Shown here one piece after another: positions 16,362 through 24,823 of a stretch of DNA of 44,394 nt. Source of the DNA: Nocardiopsis salina YIM 90010 (GTDB lineage Bacteria > Actinomycetota > Actinomycetes > Streptosporangiales > Streptosporangiaceae); the NCBI RefSeq assembly GCF_000341025.1, contig NZ_ANBF01000032.1, forward strand, positions 53,823 through 98,216, written 5' to 3'. The notes below the pieces were generated by a model. The model was not told where the DNA came from. It did not search any database and saw only the letters and a list, made by a program, of their open reading frames with translations. The position numbers and the translations under genes are program-made. How positions within the stretch are numbered: the first letter of the stretch is position 1; each line of letters opens with the position of its first letter.

Positions 16362-17165
16362 TCAGTCGTCCGTGGTCAGTGCCTGCCGGAGCTGGGCGAG
16401 CGTGCGTGCCAGCAACCGGGAGACGTGCATCTGCGATATGCCCAGTTCCTGGGCGATCTGGGACTGCGTCATGTTGCCGAAGAAGCGCAGCAGCAGGATG
16501 CGCTTCTCTCGCGGCGGCAGCTGTTCCAGGAGCGGCTTCAGCGACTCCCGGTACTCCACCCCCTCCAGGGACTCGTCCACGATCCCCAGCGAGTCGGCCA
16601 CAGCAGGGGCGTCCTCGTCCCCGCTGTCCGGGGCGTCCAGGGACACCGTCGAGTAGGCGTTGGCGGACTCCAGGCCCTCCAGCACCTCCTCCTCCGACAT
16701 GTTGAGGTGGCTCGCGAGCTCGGCGACCGTCGGCGAGCGCCCCTCCCTCTGGGAGAGGTCGCTGACGGCCTTGGTGAGCGAGAGCTTCAGTTCCTGGAGG
16801 CGACGGGGAACCCGCACCGCCCAGCCCTTGTCCCGGAAGTGACGCTTGATCTCACCGACGATCGTGGGCGTGGCGTAGGTCGAGAACTCCACGCCCCGGT
16901 CCAGATCGAAGCGGTCGATGGACTTGATCAGACCGATCGTCGCGACCTGGGTGAGGTCGTCCAGCCACTCGCCGCGGTTGCGGAACCGGCGAGCCAGGTA
17001 CTCCACCAGCGGGAGGTGGAGCTCCACGAGCTCGTCACGGATCCTTCGCCGCTCCGGTGACTCCGGGTCGAGTTCACTCAGGCGCTCGAACAACTCTCTG
17101 GCGCGTGCCCGGTCGGGCACCGCGTGTTCGGTCTTGGCTGTCAGAGCGGGCCCCCTTTCGCTCAC
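16362..17165 (-). CDS. SigB/SigF-family RNA polymerase sigma factor
   Basis: The 267-residue sigma has region 2 (DELVELHLPLVEYLARRF, DDLTQVATIGLIKSIDRFD, FSTYATPTIVGEIKRHFRD), region 3 (VPRRLQELKLSLTKA, SPTVAELASHLNMSEEEVLEGL) and region 4 (LPPREKRILLLRFFGNMTQSQIAQELGISQMHVSRLLARTL). GEIKRHFRDKGW is typical of the SigB/SigF stress group, which controls osmotic, stationary-phase or developmental genes. Its location near whiB1/wblE recalls Streptomyces sigH (SCO5243), from memory. The GTG start overlaps the stop of the upstream anti-sigma gene (GTGA), so the two are coupled. A region near 185-205, rich in Asp and Glu, links regions 3 and 4. Confidence 0.9.
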   Translation of the reverse strand: MSERGPALTAKTEHAVPDRARARELFERLSELDPESPERRRIRDELVELHLPLVEYLARRFRNRGEWLDDLTQVATIGLIKSIDRFDLDRGVEFSTYATPTIVGEIKRHFRDKGWAVRVPRRLQELKLSLTKAVSDLSQREGRSPTVAELASHLNMSEEEVLEGLESANAYSTVSLDAPDSGDEDAPAVADSLGIVDESLEGVEYRESLKPLLEQLPPREKRILLLRFFGNMTQSQIAQELGISQMHVSRLLARTLAQLRQALTTDD

Positions 17166-17587
17166 GTCGGCTCCAGCGTGCCGCGACGCTTGTACAGAAC
17201 GATGTAGACGCGGTCGTCAGGGCCGACTTCGGCGTCGACGTCACCCGCGAGCGCGGACAGGACCGTCCACGCGAACGTGTCGCGGGCGGGGAGGCGTCCG
17301 TCGGCGGTCAGCACCGACACGGAGATGCGCATCCCCTCGGGGGTGAGTTCGAATTCGGTGGTCAGTTCTGTGCCGGGCAATGCCTGGGAGAGCAGCATCG
17401 CGCAGGCCTCGTCGACGCCGATCCTCAGATCCTCGATCTCGTCGAGGGTGAAGTCGAGTCGCGCGGCGAGTCCCGCCGTCGCCGTCCGCAGTACGGACAG
17501 GTAGGCGCTGTCCGCGGGCATGTTGACGGTGACAGCGTCGCGGACACCGGCCGCGTCGGCCGTGGGCACGGCGGTTTCTTCGGTCAC
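17162..17587 (-). CDS. RsbW/UsfX-type anti-sigma factor (Bergerat-fold)
   Basis: The 141-residue protein shows the Bergerat-fold pattern of RsbW-like anti-sigma kinases: LRTATAGLAARLDFTLDEIEDLRIGVDEACAMLL, then alternating strands to the end. In B. subtilis RsbW the N box has Asn after EAC-T; here the equivalent position is Met (EACAM), as in M. tuberculosis UsfX from memory, so ATP binding or kinase activity may be altered. It is the likely antagonist of the downstream sigma factor, whose start it overlaps. GTG at 17587 follows GGAGGG; the frame is open further upstream without a good start. No anti-anti-sigma gene is adjacent. Confidence 0.82.
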   Translation of the reverse strand: MTEETAVPTADAAGVRDAVTVNMPADSAYLSVLRTATAGLAARLDFTLDEIEDLRIGVDEACAMLLSQALPGTELTTEFELTPEGMRISVSVLTADGRLPARDTFAWTVLSALAGDVDAEVGPDDRVYIVLYKRRGTLEPT

Positions 17588-17713
17588 GTCCCTCCTTCGG
17601 GGGGCGAGGTTGCCGCTTGAGAGCAATGTATCTCGTTTCACCCTGCCACTGGCGCAGGGCGGACCAGATCGTGTCCACACGGCGACGTACGAACACGAGA
17701 CGAACGGTCGTCC

Positions 17714-18214
17714 TCACTCACCGGAGGCACCCAGGGCGTCCAGTGCGTCGCCGTCCAGCCGGCGGACCGTCCAACCGTCCATCGGCACCGAGCCGAGGGA
17801 CTCGTAGAAATGGATGGCGGGTGTGTTCCAGTCCAGGACACTCCACTCCAGCCGGCGGTAACCGCGTTCCACACAGATGCGGGCGAGGTTGCGCAACAGC
17901 GCGAAGCCGTGGCCCAGCCCCCGGTGTTCGGGGCGCACGTAGAGGTCCTCCAGATGGATCCCGTGCCGGCCCGTCCACGTGGAGTAGGTGAGGAACCACA
18001 GGGCGAACCCCGCGGTGACGGGTGTGCCGTCGTCCCCGGTGTGCTGGGCCACGTGGGCGAAGACCGCCGGAGCATCCCCGAACAGCGCGCGGTGCAGGTC
18101 GCCCTCTGCGGCCACGACGGCGTCCGGTTCCTTCTCGTAGTCGGCCAACTCCTCGATCAGCCGATGGATCTCGGGGACGTCGCCGGGGCGGGCGGGGCGG
18201 ATCAAACGGATCAC
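17714..18214 (-). CDS. GNAT-family N-acetyltransferase
   Basis: The 166-residue protein has the GNAT fold order: IRPARPGDVPEIHRLIEELADYEKEPDAV at the N-terminus, LEDLYVRPEHRGLGHGFALLRNLA with the acetyl-CoA loop (R-G-L-G-H-G), and WSVLDWNTPAIHFYESLGSVPMDGW at the C-terminus. This pattern is close to diamine/spermidine acetyltransferase-like members. The substrate is unknown. The GTG at 18214 is the best fit for the family N-terminus although no clear ribosome binding site is present. The methyltransferase gene lies upstream on the same strand with a 74-base gap. Confidence 0.85.
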   Translation of the reverse strand: MIRLIRPARPGDVPEIHRLIEELADYEKEPDAVVAAEGDLHRALFGDAPAVFAHVAQHTGDDGTPVTAGFALWFLTYSTWTGRHGIHLEDLYVRPEHRGLGHGFALLRNLARICVERGYRRLEWSVLDWNTPAIHFYESLGSVPMDGWTVRRLDGDALDALGASGE

Positions 18215-18288
18215 CTTGGTCAGGGGCGGAATGTGTCGGTCCCTGCCAGGGTATGCGCAGGCCGGCGCAGCCCCGCGGCCCGAAGCGG

Positions 18289-18870
18289 TCAGGGCCGGTG
18301 TGCGACCACACGTTCGATCGTGCCCAGCATCAGCCGGTCGTGGTGCCCCACACGGAAACCCGCCTCCACCGCGACCTCGCGCGGCAACCGGCGGGGATTG
18401 CGGCGGCGCTGCTCGATGAGGCGGAAGGGGAGACGGGCCCGGCCGATGCGGTCGACCATGAGCAGCCGGCCCCCGGGTTCCAGGACCCGGTACATCTCGT
18501 GCATCGCCGCGGCCTGGTCCTCGACCGCGCCCAACGTGAGGGTGCACATGACGGTGTCGAAGGAGCGGTCGGGGAAGTCGAGGTCCTGCACGTCGCCGAC
18601 GAGGAAACGGCTCGGCAGTGTCAGCTCGGCGGCGTGCTCGCGGGCCCGCTCGACCTTGGCCGGGTCGGTGTCGATCGCGGTCAGCCGCACCTGCGGCGGG
18701 TAGAAGGGCAGGTTGCGGCCGGAACCCACACCGACCTCCAGGGTGCGCCCGCGCGCGCCTGCGCACAGCAGTTCCCTGGTCCGGTGCAGAACCGGCCCCG
18801 GAACGCGTTCACCATGGTCCTGCCGGTCGGCGGGGTTCTCCCGGTGCCTGCGTTCCGAACGCGATGCCAT
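18289..18870 (-). CDS. Class I SAM-dependent methyltransferase (UbiE/type 11)
   Basis: The 193-residue protein has motif I LEVGVGSGRNLPFY (about 43-56) and the acidic end of strand 2 (TAIDTDPAKVERA). Motif II is FLVGDVQDLDFPDRSFDTVMCTLTLGAV, and EMYRVLEPGGRLLMVD is the strand-5 motif. It is a complete, typical small methyltransferase. The substrate is not predictable; actinobacterial relatives often act on lipids or small metabolites. ATG at 18870 is preceded by AGGAG four bases upstream. It may be co-transcribed with the GNAT gene downstream. Confidence 0.85.
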   Translation of the reverse strand: MASRSERRHRENPADRQDHGERVPGPVLHRTRELLCAGARGRTLEVGVGSGRNLPFYPPQVRLTAIDTDPAKVERAREHAAELTLPSRFLVGDVQDLDFPDRSFDTVMCTLTLGAVEDQAAAMHEMYRVLEPGGRLLMVDRIGRARLPFRLIEQRRRNPRRLPREVAVEAGFRVGHHDRLMLGTIERVVAHRP

Positions 18871-18969
18871 GCCACTCCTGGAAAGGGGATGTCCACACCA
18901 TGACTCTGGTTCCCCTGCGTCTCCTGGTCAAGGGCGGCACGGTGGGTGATCGCCGGGGTCGAGTGCGTG

Positions 18970-19176
18970 TCAGGCCACGGTCGAGACCATGATCAGGAGC
19001 ACGACGAGCGAGAACGCAGCGCCGAGCCGCTGCGCCGTGTACCAGGCGTCGCTGGGCTCGTTCTTCTCGGGGTTCTTGTACTGCCAGGCCGACAGATGCC
19101 AGAGCAGTTGGGGGCGGATGATGATGGCGAGGCACATGAGCGACGCGAGCGCGACGAGCAGGTACAGGCCGGCCAT
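18970..19176 (-). CDS. Small two-helix membrane protein (DUF6199-like)
   Basis: The 68-residue protein has a hydrophobic segment at about residues 2-20, a central motif RPQLLWHLSAWQYKNPEKNEPSDAWY (Arg-Pro, Trp and the NPE-EPS run) and a second hydrophobic segment at about 50-67. The central motif fits the small family I know as DUF6199; the function is unknown. ATG at 19176 follows GAGGAGA by seven bases. About 100 bases separate it from the methyltransferase gene, in which I see nothing notable. Confidence 0.75.
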   Translation of the reverse strand: MAGLYLLVALASLMCLAIIIRPQLLWHLSAWQYKNPEKNEPSDAWYTAQRLGAAFSLVVLLIMVSTVA

Positions 19177-19244
19177 GGTGGAGTCTCCTCGTTCCGGTCG
19201 GGGGAGGGGTGCGGAAGACCGCTACGGGGACTGACGCACCACGG

Positions 19245-19334
19245 GTGTACAGAGTTCTGCTCTCGGGGCGAGTGTGGAGCAGGACACCCCGAGGTGTGCA
19301 GGGCCCTGCACACGGTCGTGTGCAGGGCCCTGCG
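19245..19334. repeat. Tandem degenerate palindromes
   Basis: GTGTGCAGGGCCCTGCACAC at 19295-19314 is a perfect 20-base palindrome. Its first 16 bases recur exactly at 19319-19334, 24 bases on. A degenerate copy (GTGTACAGAGTTCTGC) lies at 19245-19260 and a weaker GTGTGGAGCAGGACACC at 19273. All lie between the small membrane protein gene (start 19176) and the ABC operon end. Regular spacing suggests cooperative protein binding; a nested hairpin is the alternative. Confidence 0.6.
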
Positions 19335-19352
19335 TGGCATGCCGGAAGAACA

Positions 19353-19368
19353 CCCCAGTGCTGGGGTC
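19353..19368 (-). terminator. Terminator of the amino acid ABC operon
   Basis: ACCCCA (19353-19358) and TGGGGT (19363-19368) form a 6-bp stem around GTGC just after the ATPase stop. On the minus strand it is followed by GTTCTT. Confidence 0.6.
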
Positions 19369-19372
19369 CGCC

Positions 19373-20191
19373 TCAGAAGAGCACCTTGGACAGGAACGCC
19401 CGGGTGCGCTCGTGCTGCGGGTCGCTGAGGACCTCCACCGGGGAACCGGACTCCACGATCACTCCGTCGTCCATGAACACCAGGGAGTCGCCGACCTCGC
19501 GGGCGAAACCCATCTCGTGGGTGACCACGATCATCGTCATGCCGTTCTTCGCGAGGTCGCGCATGACGTCCAGGACCTCACCGACCAGCTCGGGGTCGAG
19601 AGCGCTCGTGGGCTCGTCGAACAGCATGAGGTTCGGCTCCATCGCCAGCGCGCGGGCGATCGCCACGCGCTGCTGCTGGCCGCCGGAGAGCTGCTCCGGG
19701 TAGAAGTCGGCCTTGTCCGGCAGGCCCACCCGCTCCAGCAGTTCCTTGCCCCGCTCCGCGGCCTCGGCCTTCGGGACCCGGTTGACCTGGACCGGCGCCT
19801 CGATGATGTTGCCCAGCGCGGTCAGGTGCGGGAACAGGTTGAAGCGCTGGAAGACCATGCCGATTTCGCTGCGCTGCGCGGCGATCTCGTGGTCCCGCAG
19901 TTCGTACAGGCGGCCGCGCTTCTGCCGGTACCCCATGAGCGCGCCGTCGACCCACAGCCGGCCCGCGGTCAGCTTCTCCAGGTGGTTGATGCACCGCAGG
20001 AACGTGGACTTGCCCGAACCCGACGGTCCGACCACGCACATGACCTCACCGCGGCGCACCTCCAGGTCGATGCCCTTGAGCACCTCCAGGCGGCCGAAGC
20101 TCTTGTACACGTTCTCGGCCACGACCAGGGAGTCGGGCGGCAGCTCCGCACCCTCCGTGGTCTCGATGAAGGCCTCGTTCTTCTCGTTCAT
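19373..20191 (-). CDS. Polar amino acid ABC transporter ATP-binding protein
   Basis: The 272-residue ATPase has Walker [10 protein letters not shown]-loop [13 protein letters not shown], signature [15 protein letters not shown], Walker [13 protein letters not shown] and the H-loop in VVTHEMGFA. These and the VLKGIDLEV start are typical of the GlnQ/HisP class. A 14-residue insertion after the GALMGY segment (about residues 85-100) is common in actinobacterial members. ATG at 20191 overlaps the permease stop (ATGA), giving translational coupling. It powers uptake through the permease encoded upstream, with the lipoprotein supplying the substrate. Confidence 0.94.
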   Translation of the reverse strand: MNEKNEAFIETTEGAELPPDSLVVAENVYKSFGRLEVLKGIDLEVRRGEVMCVVGPSGSGKSTFLRCINHLEKLTAGRLWVDGALMGYRQKRGRLYELRDHEIAAQRSEIGMVFQRFNLFPHLTALGNIIEAPVQVNRVPKAEAAERGKELLERVGLPDKADFYPEQLSGGQQQRVAIARALAMEPNLMLFDEPTSALDPELVGEVLDVMRDLAKNGMTMIVVTHEMGFAREVGDSLVFMDDGVIVESGSPVEVLSDPQHERTRAFLSKVLF

Positions 20192-21150
20192 CAGTGGGCC
20201 CCTCCGACCGTGCGGATCCTGGCGCCGCGCTGTTCGGGGTTGAACCGGCGCTCGATGAAGTACTGGCCGACCATCAGGACGCTCGTGGCGGCCAGGTACC
20301 AGAGGCATGCCGCGACCAGCATCGGGAAGATCTGGTAAGTGCTCGTACCGATGGCTTGGAGCTGGTAGAACAGCTCGATCGTGACCGGAACGTACGCCAG
20401 CAACGCGGTGTCCTTGAGCATCGCGATGGTCTCGTTGCCGGTCGGCGGGATGACCACGCGCATGGCCTGGGGCAGGGTGATGCGGCGGAGGATCTTGCCG
20501 CGGCTCATCCCCAGCGCCTGGGCCGCCTCGGTCTGGCCCTTGTTCACCGACTGCAGACCGGCGCGGATGATCTCGGCCATGTAGGCGCCCTCGGACAGCG
20601 ACAGCGCCAGGAGACCGGCCATGTACCCGCTCAGCACGGTGCGCACGTCGATCTCGAAGAAGCGGGCGTCACCCTCCAGGCCCAGCAGCGGCATCCAGTA
20701 GTTGTCGAAGGGCAGACCGATGTGGATCGTGGAGTACAGGATCGCCAGGTTGCCGAACAGCACGGCCAGGACGAGCCGGGGGACACCGCGGAAGAACCAG
20801 GTGTACAGCCAGGAGACGGTGACCAGTACGGGGTTGCCGGACAGGCGCATGACCGCCAGCACGATACCCAACAGGATGCCGATGACCATCGAGAGCACGG
20901 TCGCGCTGAGGGTCACCCAGACACCGCGCAGTACCGGCTCCGAGAACATGTTGTCCCACATGAACGGCCAGTTGAAGGCCTCGTTCGTGAACAGCATGTG
21001 CACGAACATCGCGGCGAGGACCAGGACGACGCCCGCGGCGACCCACCGCTCCGGGTATCGGACGGGGACGGCGGTGATCGGTTCGGCGGGGCGGCTCGGC
21101 TGCGGGTTGTCCGGTGCCGGGCCCTCCGCCGGTTCGGTCGGTGTGGACAC
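20191..21150 (-). CDS. Polar amino acid ABC transporter permease
   Basis: The 319-residue protein has a Pro-rich cytosolic head, one membrane segment near 38-60, and a HisMQ-type permease domain (about 75-300) with five segments. The EAA-type loop is [33 protein letters not shown]. It probably works as a homodimer, because only one permease gene is present. GTG at 21150 was chosen; the ribosome binding site is weak (GAAAGA) and a GTG at 21165 is an alternative. About 130 bases separate it from the upstream binding-protein gene, so an attenuation or processing site is possible there. Confidence 0.92.
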   Translation of the reverse strand: MSTPTEPAEGPAPDNPQPSRPAEPITAVPVRYPERWVAAGVVLVLAAMFVHMLFTNEAFNWPFMWDNMFSEPVLRGVWVTLSATVLSMVIGILLGIVLAVMRLSGNPVLVTVSWLYTWFFRGVPRLVLAVLFGNLAILYSTIHIGLPFDNYWMPLLGLEGDARFFEIDVRTVLSGYMAGLLALSLSEGAYMAEIIRAGLQSVNKGQTEAAQALGMSRGKILRRITLPQAMRVVIPPTGNETIAMLKDTALLAYVPVTIELFYQLQAIGTSTYQIFPMLVAACLWYLAATSVLMVGQYFIERRFNPEQRGARIRTVGGAH

Positions 21151-21278
21151 AGATCGGTCTTTCACTCGTGCGGTCGGCGGGTGGGCCGCCGACCGCTGGA
21201 CGGGAGAAGGGCGGGCGCCGGGTTCGCGCCCGCCCGGAGCCGGGGGAGGGGGAGCGGGGGTGGAGAGGGGACGGCGGG

Positions 21279-22130
21279 TTACCCCTCGACGTCGGGGTTG
21301 AGCTCGGCGGCATCGATGGAACCGACGTCGATGCCCCACTCCTCGAGGATCTCGTCGTAGGTGCCGTTCTCCATGATGGTGTTGAAGGCCTCGGCGAGCT
21401 CCTCGGCCATCTCGGTGTCGTCCTGGTGCATGACGATGCCGTAGGGGGCGGCGTCGTACTGGTCGCCGATGAACTCCAGGACGCCCTCGCCGGTCTGCTC
21501 CAGGGCGTACGCGGAGGTGGGCATGTCCGCGAGGGAGGCGTCGTTGACACCGGAGACGACGGTCTCGGTCGCCTGAGGCTGGTTCGGGAACTTCTCGATC
21601 GTGATCGGGTCGTCGCCGTCCTCGACGCAGGCCTCGCTGCGGGCCTCGATGTCGTCGTCGTGCGTGGTGTTGCTCTGCACCGCGATCCGCATGCCGCACG
21701 CGTCGTCCGGGTCGACGTCGGAGGGGTTGCCCTCCTGGGCGAACCACTGCGTCCCGGAGGAGAAGTAGCTGACCATGTTGGCCTGCTCCATGCGCTCCTC
21801 CGTGATGGTGAAGGAGGAGGAGCCCATGTCGTAGTTGCCGGAGTCCACGCCCAGGATGATGCGGTCGAAGTTGGCGGGTTCCCAATCGGCCTGCATGTCC
21901 ATCTCGGCCAGAGCGGCCTCGACGAGCTCGACGTTGAAGCCGAGGACCGTCTCGCCGTCGGTGTCCAGGTACTCCCCGGGCGGGTACTCGGCCTCGACCC
22001 CGATGGTGACGGTCTCGCCGGCGGTCTCGTCCGCTTCGCCCTCGCTGCCGCATCCGACCAGCACCAGTGCGGCGGTCAGGGGGAGGGCGCCGAGGACGTA
22101 CCGATGTGAGGATCGCGTACGCAGGGCCAT
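21279..22130 (-). CDS. Extracellular amino acid-binding lipoprotein of an ABC transporter
   Basis: The 283-residue protein has a lipoprotein signal: basic start MALRTRSSHR, hydrophobic core, lipobox LVGC with Cys27. The mature part is a type 3 solute-binding domain: VTIGVEAEYPPGEYLD, LGFNVELVEAALAEM, FDRIILGVDSGNYDMG, ADMPTSAYAL and EEWGIDVG. It should deliver a polar amino acid to the downstream permease and ATPase. The exact ligand cannot be told. ATG at 22130 follows AAGGAGA by about six bases; the frame extends a further 20 codons without good starts. Cysteines near residues 143 and 166 may form a disulfide outside the cell. Confidence 0.93.
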   Translation of the reverse strand: MALRTRSSHRYVLGALPLTAALVLVGCGSEGEADETAGETVTIGVEAEYPPGEYLDTDGETVLGFNVELVEAALAEMDMQADWEPANFDRIILGVDSGNYDMGSSSFTITEERMEQANMVSYFSSGTQWFAQEGNPSDVDPDDACGMRIAVQSNTTHDDDIEARSEACVEDGDDPITIEKFPNQPQATETVVSGVNDASLADMPTSAYALEQTGEGVLEFIGDQYDAAPYGIVMHQDDTEMAEELAEAFNTIMENGTYDEILEEWGIDVGSIDAAELNPDVEG

Positions 22131-22190
22131 GTGCGGTCTCCTTCTTCCTTCTTCATGAAGTGACTGGTCGGAGACGATCGAGGGGTCCAC

Positions 22191-22510
22191 CGCCCAGGTC
22201 TGTGCGACATTCGGGATACATGACGGTAATCGTCAGTGCCGCCTCATCCTGCACACCCGCGATTTTCCTCGGATCACCGTTGTGAGAGAATTGGGTAACG
22301 GGTCATCCCCGACTGAATGAGGCGGCCGCGCAGTACTCGCATAGGAGTCCGGCGAAGCACGACTCCCCGGCGACACCACCGGTCATGGCCGACCGGCGCC
22401 GGAGGAGCTCCCCTAGCACCCTGCGTCTTCGCACGCGGGCCGCGTTCCACCACCGTCCACCGTCATGGCCGACGGCAGGCGGCAGTACAGACCTGAAGGG
22501 TTTGAGTGAG
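22191..22510. other. Divergent regulatory region between amino acid transporter and malic enzyme genes
   Basis: About 320 bases without a convincing gene. It contains TGACG-GTAAT-CGTCA at 22221-22235, a small inverted repeat near the transporter start, and two similar hairpins at 22379-22396 and 22460-22475 nearer malic enzyme. I could not place the core promoters with confidence. Confidence 0.55.
22379..22475 (+). repeat. Two hairpins with covarying stems and identical loops
   Basis: CCGGTC-ATGGCC-GACCGG at 22379-22396 and CCGTC-ATGGCC-GACGG at 22460-22475 share the loop ATGGCC. The arms differ, yet both pair perfectly, so changes on one side are matched on the other. They lie 115 and 36 bases before the chosen malic enzyme start. 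Confidence 0.55.
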
Positions 22511-23707
22511 TTGACCACCGTTTCGCGTACCCAGAACCTGGAGAACTCCGCCGCGCACCGTGACGAGGATCCGGCCTTCGCCCTCCACCGCGGCGGCAAG
22601 CTGCACGTGAACTCGTCCGTCGACGTCAATGACCACGAAGGGCTCTCCCTGGCCTACACGCCCGGGGTCGCCCGCGTCTGCGACGCGATCGCCGACGAGC
22701 CCGCGCTCGTCGACACCTACACGTGGAAGAGCAACCTGGTCGCCGTCGTCACCGACGGCACCGCCGTTCTGGGCCTGGGCAACATCGGCCCCGAGGCCTC
22801 CCTGCCGGTCATGGAGGGCAAGTCCCTGCTCTTCAAGCAGTTCGCAGGCGTCGACTCCGTCCCGATCGCGCTCACCTGCAGCGACGTGGACGAGTTCGTC
22901 GAGACCGTCGCGCGCATGTCGCCTTCCTTCGGCGGGATCAACCTGGAGGACATCGCCGCCCCGCGCTGCTTCGAGATCGAGGCACGCCTGCGCGAGCGCC
23001 TCGACATCCCCGTCTTCCACGACGACCAGCACGGCACCGCGATCGTGACCGTGGCCGCCCTGCGGAACGCCGCGCGCCTGAGCGGGCGCAGTCTCGGCGA
23101 TCTGCGGGCCGTCGTCTCCGGCGCAGGTGCCGCCGGCGTCTCGGTGACCAAGATGCTCGTCGACGCGGGCATCGGCGACATCGCCGTCGCGGACTCCAAG
23201 GGCATGATCCACGAGGGCCGCGAGGGTCTCACCCCCATCAAGCGCGAGCTGGCCGGGATCAGCAACAAGACCGGGTTGACCGGTTCCATCGAGTCCGCTC
23301 TCGAGGGCGCCGACGTCTTCATCGGTCTCTCCGCGGGGGAGGTCGACGAGTCGGTCGTGTCCACCATGGCCGAGGACGCGATCATCTTCGCGATGGCCAA
23401 CCCCAACCCCGAGGTGCACCCCGACGTCGCGCGCAAGTACGCCGGTGTCGTGGCGACCGGACGCAGCGACTTCCCGAACCAGATCAACAACGTGCTGGCC
23501 TTCCCCGGGATGTTCCGGGGCGCTTTCGATGCCGGCGCCAGCGACATCACCGAGAACATGAAGCAGGCCGCCGCGCGTGCGCTGGCCGACCTCGTGGGCG
23601 ACGAGCTGACCGCCGACCACGTCATCCCCAGCCCTTTCGACTCTCGGGTCGCGCCCGCCGTCGCGCGGGCCGTGGCCGAGCAGGCGCGCGCCGACGGCGT
23701 CGCCTGA
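22511..23707 (+). CDS. NAD(P)-dependent malic enzyme
   Basis: Malic enzyme decarboxylates malate to pyruvate, linking the TCA cycle to pyruvate and making NAD(P)H. Conserved blocks are SLAYTPGVARVCDAI (about 39-53), VTDGTAVLGLGNIGP, FGGINLEDIAAPRCFEIE, the metal-site segment PVFHDDQHGTAIV, the dinucleotide-binding GAGAAGVSV and AMANPNPEV. The 398-residue form lacks an N-terminal ACT domain. The start is uncertain: TTG at 22511 has AAGGG 10 bases upstream and gives MTTVSRTQNLENSA, while TTG at 22502 is too close to that site. The frame is open to 22385 but the extension is basic and unlike the family. A perfect palindromic terminator follows. Confidence 0.92.
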   Translation: MTTVSRTQNLENSAAHRDEDPAFALHRGGKLHVNSSVDVNDHEGLSLAYTPGVARVCDAIADEPALVDTYTWKSNLVAVVTDGTAVLGLGNIGPEASLPVMEGKSLLFKQFAGVDSVPIALTCSDVDEFVETVARMSPSFGGINLEDIAAPRCFEIEARLRERLDIPVFHDDQHGTAIVTVAALRNAARLSGRSLGDLRAVVSGAGAAGVSVTKMLVDAGIGDIAVADSKGMIHEGREGLTPIKRELAGISNKTGLTGSIESALEGADVFIGLSAGEVDESVVSTMAEDAIIFAMANPNPEVHPDVARKYAGVVATGRSDFPNQINNVLAFPGMFRGAFDAGASDITENMKQAAARALADLVGDELTADHVIPSPFDSRVAPAVARAVAEQARADGVA

Positions 23708-23724
23708 CGCCCACCGACGCATGA

Positions 23725-23754
23725 GGGCGGGGCCGGTCGCGACCGGCCCCGCCC
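23725..23754. terminator. Palindromic terminator after malic enzyme
   Basis: GGGCGGGGCCGGTCG at 23725-23739 is followed directly by its exact reverse complement at 23740-23754, a 30-base perfect palindrome, then TTCC. The DNA can form a long GC hairpin on either strand, serving both malic enzyme and the minus-strand operon beyond. Confidence 0.8.
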
Positions 23755-23774
23755 TTCCGTCGTGTCACGGACGC

Positions 23775-23918
23775 TCAGAGCAGTTCACGGAGTTCGTCGG
23801 GCGTGATTTCCACGATCGGTGAGGACTCCGGAGCAGCGCGCCCTCGGGAACGTCCTGCCCCTGCGCGCCGGGAGGCGCGCCCCCGCGTCGCCTCCCGGGC
23901 CTGTGCAGGGCGTGTCAC
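23775..23918 (-). CDS. Possible 47-residue basic protein coupled to padR
   Basis: A GTG at 23918 overlaps the PadR stop (GTGA) and opens a 47-codon frame. Its first 30 residues are Arg/Ala-rich and it ends PIVEITPDELRELL. The overlap is the best evidence for translation; the Arg-rich part could just be GC-rich noise. The amphipathic acidic end, which looks like a real helix, is the most protein-like part. I do not recognise a family. Confidence 0.35.
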   Translation of the reverse strand: MTRPAQAREATRGRASRRAGAGRSRGRAAPESSPIVEITPDELRELL

Positions 23919-24823
23919 TCCCGTTCGGTGGACTCGCCGTCCTCGTCGACGGCGGCGCCCCACGGGTCGCCGTCGGAGGGCGGGGGATCGCCGGGGCGGT
24001 CTTCCCGGGCGGTCTCCGGTTCCGGTTCCGCGCCTTCCGAGCCGCTGCGCGGCGGGCCCCAGGAACGCACGTCCTTGCGGATGACCTCGACCGTCTCGTC
24101 GAGGATGCGCCGCAGGTCGCCCGCGGCCGCGCCGCCGACACTGCCGGCCTCGCGCACCACATCGCGCACCCGGTCGCTGAAGTCGCGCAGCTCCCGGTCG
24201 AACGCGTGGCCACCCGAGCTCTCCGGCTCGCCGTCGGACCGCTGGTCGGGTTCAGCGGCCTGCTCGCCGCCGGATGGCTTCCCGCGTTCCTGCGAGCCCC
24301 GCCAGGACGACCCCAGGTTGCTGAACGAGCGGGTGAAGCGCACCCACTCCTCGGTCAGGCTCGGTCCCTGCCGCTCGGAACCGCGGTCCTCGGACCCGGC
24401 CTCCCCGTCGGGCTCCGGGGCGTCGGTGGTCCCTTCCTCGCGGCGGGCCTGGGAGAACTTGAGCTCCTCCCGCAGCGAGCTGATCGTGGCGCGCACGTCC
24501 TGCTTCACCGCGCGGGCGATGTCGCGCACCGAGTCGGTGATCTCCTGCTCCAGGTCGTCCAGATCGCTCTCGCGCTCCCGGAGCTCCTCACGCCCCTTGT
24601 CGGTGAGGCGGTAGACCTTGCGGCCGCCCTCCTCGGTGTGCGTGACCAGGCCCTCCTCCTCCAAGCGGGCCAGTCGTGGGTAGATCGTGCCGGGAGAGGG
24701 CGAGTACACACCCAGGAACCGGTCGCGCAGCAGGCTGATGATCTCGTAGCCGTGCCGGGGGCTCTCGTCCAGCATCTTGAGCAGATACAGGCGGAGTCTG
24801 CCGTGGCCGAAGATGGTGCTCAT
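23915..24823 (-). CDS. PadR-family transcription regulator with long acidic tail
   Basis: Residues 1-90 form a PadR winged helix: FGHGRLRLYLLKMLDESPRHGYEIISLLRDRF, SPSPGTIYPRLARLEEEGLVTH and GGRKVYRLTDKGREEL. A coiled-coil region follows (about 90-130), then an extended low-complexity part to residue 302 rich in Glu, Asp, Ser, Gly and Pro, with a short helical block near 205-245 (FDRELRDFSDRVRDVV). The tail makes it much longer than a usual PadR protein. It starts directly after the DUF4097 stop with no gap, so it is in that operon. It probably binds the two repeated sites upstream of the DUF4097 gene. Confidence 0.9.
   Translation of the reverse strand: MSTIFGHGRLRLYLLKMLDESPRHGYEIISLLRDRFLGVYSPSPGTIYPRLARLEEEGLVTHTEEGGRKVYRLTDKGREELRERESDLDDLEQEITDSVRDIARAVKQDVRATISSLREELKFSQARREEGTTDAPEPDGEAGSEDRGSERQGPSLTEEWVRFTRSFSNLGSSWRGSQERGKPSGGEQAAEPDQRSDGEPESSGGHAFDRELRDFSDRVRDVVREAGSVGGAAAGDLRRILDETVEVIRKDVRSWGPPRSGSEGAEPEPETAREDRPGDPPPSDGDPWGAAVDEDGESTERE

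Noticed and set aside
17162-17587. Missing N-box Asn in the anti-sigma factor as a sign of decay
   Set aside because: M. tuberculosis UsfX, from memory, shows the same change, so it is a feature of this subgroup.
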